Made by a program: the position numbers and the translations under genes
NCBI GenBank assembly: GCA_945878135.1
Contig: CAMDUL010000024.1
Location: forward strand, 1-46,408
Length of the DNA: 46,408 nt
DNA from: Chthoniobacter flavus
Lineage (GTDB): Bacteria; Verrucomicrobiota; Verrucomicrobiia; Chthoniobacterales; JACTMZ01
Direction of reading: 5' to 3'
Part shown: one piece after another, positions 43,494 through 46,408 of the stretch
Layout of the letters: every line of letters starts with the position of its first letter
Numbering within the stretch: the stretch's first letter is position 1
The notes under the pieces: model-generated
What the model was told of the DNA's origin: nothing
The model's database searches: none
Seen by the model: only the letters and a program-made list of their open reading frames with translations

Positions 43494-43709
43494 TCAAACA
43501 CCTCCCATGGTAGCCACTGCGACCTCTTGGCCGTTTTGAATAACAGCCGATTCCCCGCCCCCTTCCATCCACCGGGCGATTTCGTCCATCGTTTTTCGTC
43601 CGCAGTTGCGCTCGCGGGCGAGGCGTTCGAGCAAGTCGGCCTGGCGCGCTTGTTCGCGGGTGCGTATGCCGTGACGGCCGAGGACGTTGACCGCGCGGGC
43701 CGGAAACCT
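43494..43709 (-). pseudogene. 5'-truncated alpha-CTD-like regulator fragment
   Basis: The minus-strand frame from about 43709 down to TGA at 43494-43496 reads 'FPARAVNVLGRHGIRTREQA' and then 'RERNCGRKTMDEIARWMEGG'. It aligns with residues about 78-125 of the small regulator at 23912-24331 ('SSRAINALSRFGIRTRAEAA', 'GERNCGAKTLREIGRWIVTG'). The helix-turn-helix half is missing: upstream the frame reads arginine-rich nonsense. It is a truncated relative. Confidence 0.6.
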
Positions 43710-44041
43710 CCCGCGCCCGCACCGTTGCCCTCGCCGACGACACCAGCGTGGCCGGACGGTGGAGGCGGGATTTGGCCGAAGAGGACAACCTCAAACCCGA
43801 GTTCGCCAACCCGGAGGTGCCACCCGCCTCCTTGTCGCAAATGGCCAAAGACCCCCTCGCCGCCCGCCGCATGGTTCTCACGCGCCGCACCGAATACGAA
43901 ACCGTCCAGCAACAAAGTCTCACCCTCCAGGCATTACCAGAAAACGTAGCCGACATCCGAAGCCGCTCGAGCGCTCCCTTTGTCGAACTCGAAGTCCTGC
44001 TCCAGCCCGACGACCTGCGCGTGCTTGTGTTCCAAAAATAG
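43691..44041 (+). other. Open frame of uncertain status
   Basis: An open frame with a possible GTG start at 43748 reads 'GRWRRDLAEEDNLKPEFANP', 'QMAKDPLAARRMVLTRRTEY' and ends 'LLQPDDLRVLVFQK'. Parts look protein-like, but no family is recognised, and it overlaps the decayed regulator fragment on the other strand. The surrounding stretch 43377-44202 otherwise holds no intact gene. Confidence 0.25.
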
Positions 44042-44202
44042 CCCCGGCCGCATAACAGTCACACTGCTCTCTGCGCGCCACCCCAGCGGCTGACACCCGC
44101 TCCACCGGCCTGCGCGCCAAACTCACCCCGGCTATGACACAACACGTCCGCCTGCATCGCGAATCCGGAAGCAAAAACAGCGACGCGTGATCAAGGAACA
44201 AC

Positions 44203-45342
44203 TCAGAAGATTTCGCAAAGACGCTCGATGCCGCAGACTTCCACGCCGCCTCCCAAGTCGACCAGCGCCTGGCCGGGACAGATGATCCGTAGCTTGTCCA
44301 AGCGCAGATCCTCCATGGCCACGCGCATGGAGCGGGTCGGCCGCGGTGCCTCGCTGAACTTGAACTCGTAGCCCTCGCGCCGCGCCCCGCGCAGCAGGAG
44401 CAAATCCAGTTCCGCCCCGCTTTGCGTGGCCCAGAAATAACCGCCGCCCGGACCGCTGCGCCGCAGCACCTGCTCCAAGGCGAAACCTTCCCACGATGCC
44501 CCGACTTTCGGATGGGCGGACAACTCCGTCGCGTCGCCCAACCCCAGCAAAGCGTGGAGCATTCCCGTGTCGCGGAGGTAGATTTTCGGGGATTTGACCT
44601 GCCTCTTGCCGACATTCTCGAACCATGGTTGCAGCTGGCGGACCATGTAGGTCTGCGTGAGCGTGTCGAGGTAGGAACGCACGGTCTTGTCGCTCAAAGC
44701 CATGGATCGGGCGATCTCCGAGGCGTTCCAGCGCTGGCCGTGACTGTGCGCCAGCATCGTCCAAAATCGACGCATGGCGGGCGCCGGCAACCGCAAGCCC
44801 GCTTGCGGCAGGTCACGCTCCAGAAAAGTGCGGATAAATCCCTCGCGCCACGCCGCACTGTCCGCCTCGCTGTCCGCGAGGAACGACCGCGGAAAACCTC
44901 CACGCCGCCACAATTCCGGCCAACGCTCCGCTCCGACCTCCGCCAGATCGAACCCGTGCAAATCGACAAACTCCACCCGCCCCGCCAGGCTCTCCGAGGA
45001 CTGCCCGGTCAACTCCGGCGAAGCACTACCGAGGATCAAAAACCGGGCCGGACACCCCGGACGGTCCGCCAGAACACGCAACACCGGAAACAAATCCGGC
45101 CTCATCTGGATCTCGTCCAAAACCACCAAACCGCGCAAAGCGCCCAGCGCCAACTCCGGGTTGAGGAGGCGCAACTGGTCGCGGGGAGACTCCAAATCGA
45201 AGAACGCCCCTTCTGGCGCCGCGGCAAACTTTTCCCGGGCCAAGGTGGTCTTGCCGCATTGCCTCGGCCCCAAGACCGCGCAAATCGGCGCCCTCCTCAA
45301 GGCCTCGGCAATGCGCTGCCCAGCTTCCGGTCTAGCAATCAT
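44203..45342 (-). CDS. AAA_14/DUF4143 ATPase
   Basis: 379 residues from ATG 45342. The Walker A motif 'GPRQCGKTT' is near residue 20 and Walker B 'LVVLDEIQ' near 77; 'FLILGSASPEL' is sensor 1. The C-terminal DUF4143 half has 'RTFLERDLPQAG', a winged-helix segment 'WNASEIARSMALSDKTVRSY', 'PKIYLRDTGMLHALLGL' and a nuclease-like end 'GAELDLLLLRGARREGYEFK'. Such ATPases are common in genomes rich in toxin-antitoxin and mobile genes, and their role is unknown. It stands alone between gene remnants and rhaM copy 2. Confidence 0.9.
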   Translation of the reverse strand: MIARPEAGQRIAEALRRAPICAVLGPRQCGKTTLAREKFAAAPEGAFFDLESPRDQLRLLNPELALGALRGLVVLDEIQMRPDLFPVLRVLADRPGCPARFLILGSASPELTGQSSESLAGRVEFVDLHGFDLAEVGAERWPELWRRGGFPRSFLADSEADSAAWREGFIRTFLERDLPQAGLRLPAPAMRRFWTMLAHSHGQRWNASEIARSMALSDKTVRSYLDTLTQTYMVRQLQPWFENVGKRQVKSPKIYLRDTGMLHALLGLGDATELSAHPKVGASWEGFALEQVLRRSGPGGGYFWATQSGAELDLLLLRGARREGYEFKFSEAPRPTRSMRVAMEDLRLDKLRIICPGQALVDLGGGVEVCGIERLCEIF

Positions 45343-45422
45343 TCTTGTAAATTCGGAATGCTTCTCCGAATTTGCAAGCAATATTACCCCCCTTCTCTCG
45401 AAAGGGAAGCCCACAGCACGGC

Positions 45423-45740
45423 TCAACCCATGTGAAAAACTTCGCGCAACGGAGCGCTGACCGGGCTGTGGTCCGGATTCGACGGCATGATGTCGCCCAT
45501 GTGCTTCCACCACTTTTGGCAGACTTCGGTCGAGGCGATGGACGCCCATTGCTCTTCGCTTTCGATTTCGGCGTAGCCGAAGAGTTGCCGCGTTTCGGGG
45601 TGGAGGAAGATCGAGTAGTTCGAAACGTCGTGGTCTTTGAGCACCTTCTCCAATTCCGGCCAGATCGGACTGTGGCGCTTTTCGTATTCTTGTTCGGCGC
45701 CGGGGTTGACCGACATGACGAAGGCTTTGCGGATTTTCAT
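45423..45740 (-). CDS. rhaM: L-rhamnose mutarotase, copy 2
   Basis: 105 residues, nearly identical to the copy at 39212-39529, including a stretch of about 65 bp without a difference (around 45535-45600). The ATG overlaps the stop of the PIN-domain gene by 4 bp (ATGA), so here the enzyme is translated as the third gene of a toxin-antitoxin unit. The usual catalytic segments ('[14 protein letters not shown]', '[15 protein letters not shown]') are intact in both copies, so both may be functional. Confidence 0.9.
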   Translation of the reverse strand: MKIRKAFVMSVNPGAEQEYEKRHSPIWPELEKVLKDHDVSNYSIFLHPETRQLFGYAEIESEEQWASIASTEVCQKWWKHMGDIMPSNPDHSPVSAPLREVFHMG

Positions 45741-46189
45741 GATGACGCTTCGGAGCCCAAGAGTTCCGGAACCTCAAGGCCTGCTTGGCGCGCTACGAGG
45801 CTTTGCTTGGTGTCGAAGGTTACGAACTGACGCGCACCCAAGATTAGCGCGCAGGCTACGTGCAGGACATCGAACGTCCGCCCGCCGTGGCGCACCGTGT
45901 CCCGACTCAATCGCTCGAACGTTTCCGCCAGTTCCAACCGGTCGATTTCCGGATGGTAGTAAAGTCCGCGGCGCCGGCGCTCTTTGAACAAGTCGATCTG
46001 CCTTTCGGCATCGGCCGGCGAGAGGTCCTTCCAAAAAACTTTCAAGCGCAGCGCGTTCACGAACTCCATTTGCTGGATTTCCCACACGGGCAATGGATGC
46101 CGCTGCCCCGCAATCAAGCGCTGCGTTTCGGTGGAACCCCGCTCCTTGACATACAACTTGAGCAGAGCGCTGGTATCGAGATAGAGCAC
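45737..46189 (-). CDS. PIN-domain (VapC-like) toxin
   Basis: 150 residues. '[19 protein letters not shown]' has the first PIN Asp (Asp5), '[14 protein letters not shown]' the Glu, and '[20 protein letters not shown]', then 'TFDTKQ', the later acidic residues; all four are present, unlike the PIN protein at 38251. It starts 3 bp after the stop of a Phd-like antitoxin gene and overlaps rhaM copy 2 by 4 bp. An RNase toxin role follows from the family. Confidence 0.88.
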   Translation of the reverse strand: MLYLDTSALLKLYVKERGSTETQRLIAGQRHPLPVWEIQQMEFVNALRLKVFWKDLSPADAERQIDLFKERRRRGLYYHPEIDRLELAETFERLSRDTVRHGGRTFDVLHVACALILGARQFVTFDTKQSLVARQAGLEVPELLGSEASS

Positions 46190-46192
46190 CGG

Positions 46193-46408
46193 CTACCACC
46201 TGCCCTCCCGGTCGGCCCGCACGGTCTCCTCGGCAGAAAGCCCGCGGACCGGTGTTATCGCCGTGGCGAGATGATCATCCCACACCAGCACCTCGCGCGG
46301 TGCAGCCGGCACGATCCGCGCGGCGGGTTTGCCACGGTTGAGAACCAGAAAAGACGCCCCCTCCCGCACTTGGTCCTCGATCTCCGACCAATGGGCCTTC
46401 ATTTCACG
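46193..46408 (-). CDS. Phd/YefM-type antitoxin, N-terminus beyond window
   Basis: The frame is open to the window end. It reads 'REMKAHWSEIEDQVREGASF', then 'LVLNRGKPAARIVP', the classic Phd/YefM antitoxin core, and ends 'GLSAEETVRADREGRW'. The ATG at 46402 is internal: the family normally begins several residues earlier ('...VREMKA'), so the real start lies outside. It is the first gene of the antitoxin-PIN-rhaM unit and would repress it. Confidence 0.85.
   Translation of the reverse strand, partial: REMKAHWSEIEDQVREGASFLVLNRGKPAARIVPAAPREVLVWDDHLATAITPVRGLSAEETVRADREGRW

Overview
The window looks like a chromosomal segment of a member of the Verrucomicrobiota, possibly Opitutales-like. The evidence is high GC (my estimate by eye is 63-65%), a DUF1800/DUF1501 pair, PEP-CTERM surface proteins with autotransporter-type repeats, LacI-type regulators with a non-canonical hinge, and many small secreted paralogues. 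Shine-Dalgarno sequences are weak almost everywhere, so several starts rest on signal peptides and family length. No rRNA, tRNA or CRISPR array was recognised.

Layout. 1-219 is the N-terminal part of an AraC-type regulator. 312-3037 is a DUF1800-DUF1501 pair on the minus strand. 3143-4531 encodes a secreted repeat protein. 4640-9256 is a tightly overlapping efflux operon (HlyD-like lipoprotein, ABC ATPase, FtsX/MacB-type permease, TolC-like channel). 9289-9960 holds broken gene remnants.

10098-38085 is the main locus. I read it as a degradation system for an alpha-1,3-linked glucan (mutan-, pseudonigeran- or nigeran-like). It has two GH87-type beta-helix glucanases (15396-19928 and 34857-36578), a GH71/GH99-like lipoprotein with a TPR partner, a secreted esterase, a GH65 disaccharide phosphorylase, a beta-phosphoglucomutase, a GPH-type sugar symporter and a LacI-type regulator. 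Six copies of a 12-bp palindrome (consensus CTTTANGTAAAG) lie in front of these units. Five of them stand 46-55 bp ahead of a start codon, and one lies 20 bp ahead of the regulator itself. This looks like a self-contained regulon. Polymer would be cut outside the cell, disaccharides imported, phosphorolysed to beta-glucose 1-phosphate plus glucose, and isomerised to glucose 6-phosphate.

Interleaved with it is a second layer: proteins carrying an unrecognised ~200-residue 'LIDFGN' domain (seven copies in five proteins), several with PEP-CTERM anchors. Four of the five genes have a tandem GTGTAT-N3-GTGTAT element shortly upstream; the fifth (31531-34710) lies at the end of a gene run. A GntR/LacI-type hybrid regulator and a type IV pilin-like protein are embedded here.

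38089-46408 is a mosaic: a TolC tail fragment, a VapBC pair, two near-identical L-rhamnose mutarotase genes, an L-fucose isomerase/fucose mutarotase pair divergent from an AraC regulator, a decayed regulator fragment, a DUF4143 ATPase, and a PIN/Phd-like toxin-antitoxin pair cut by the window end.
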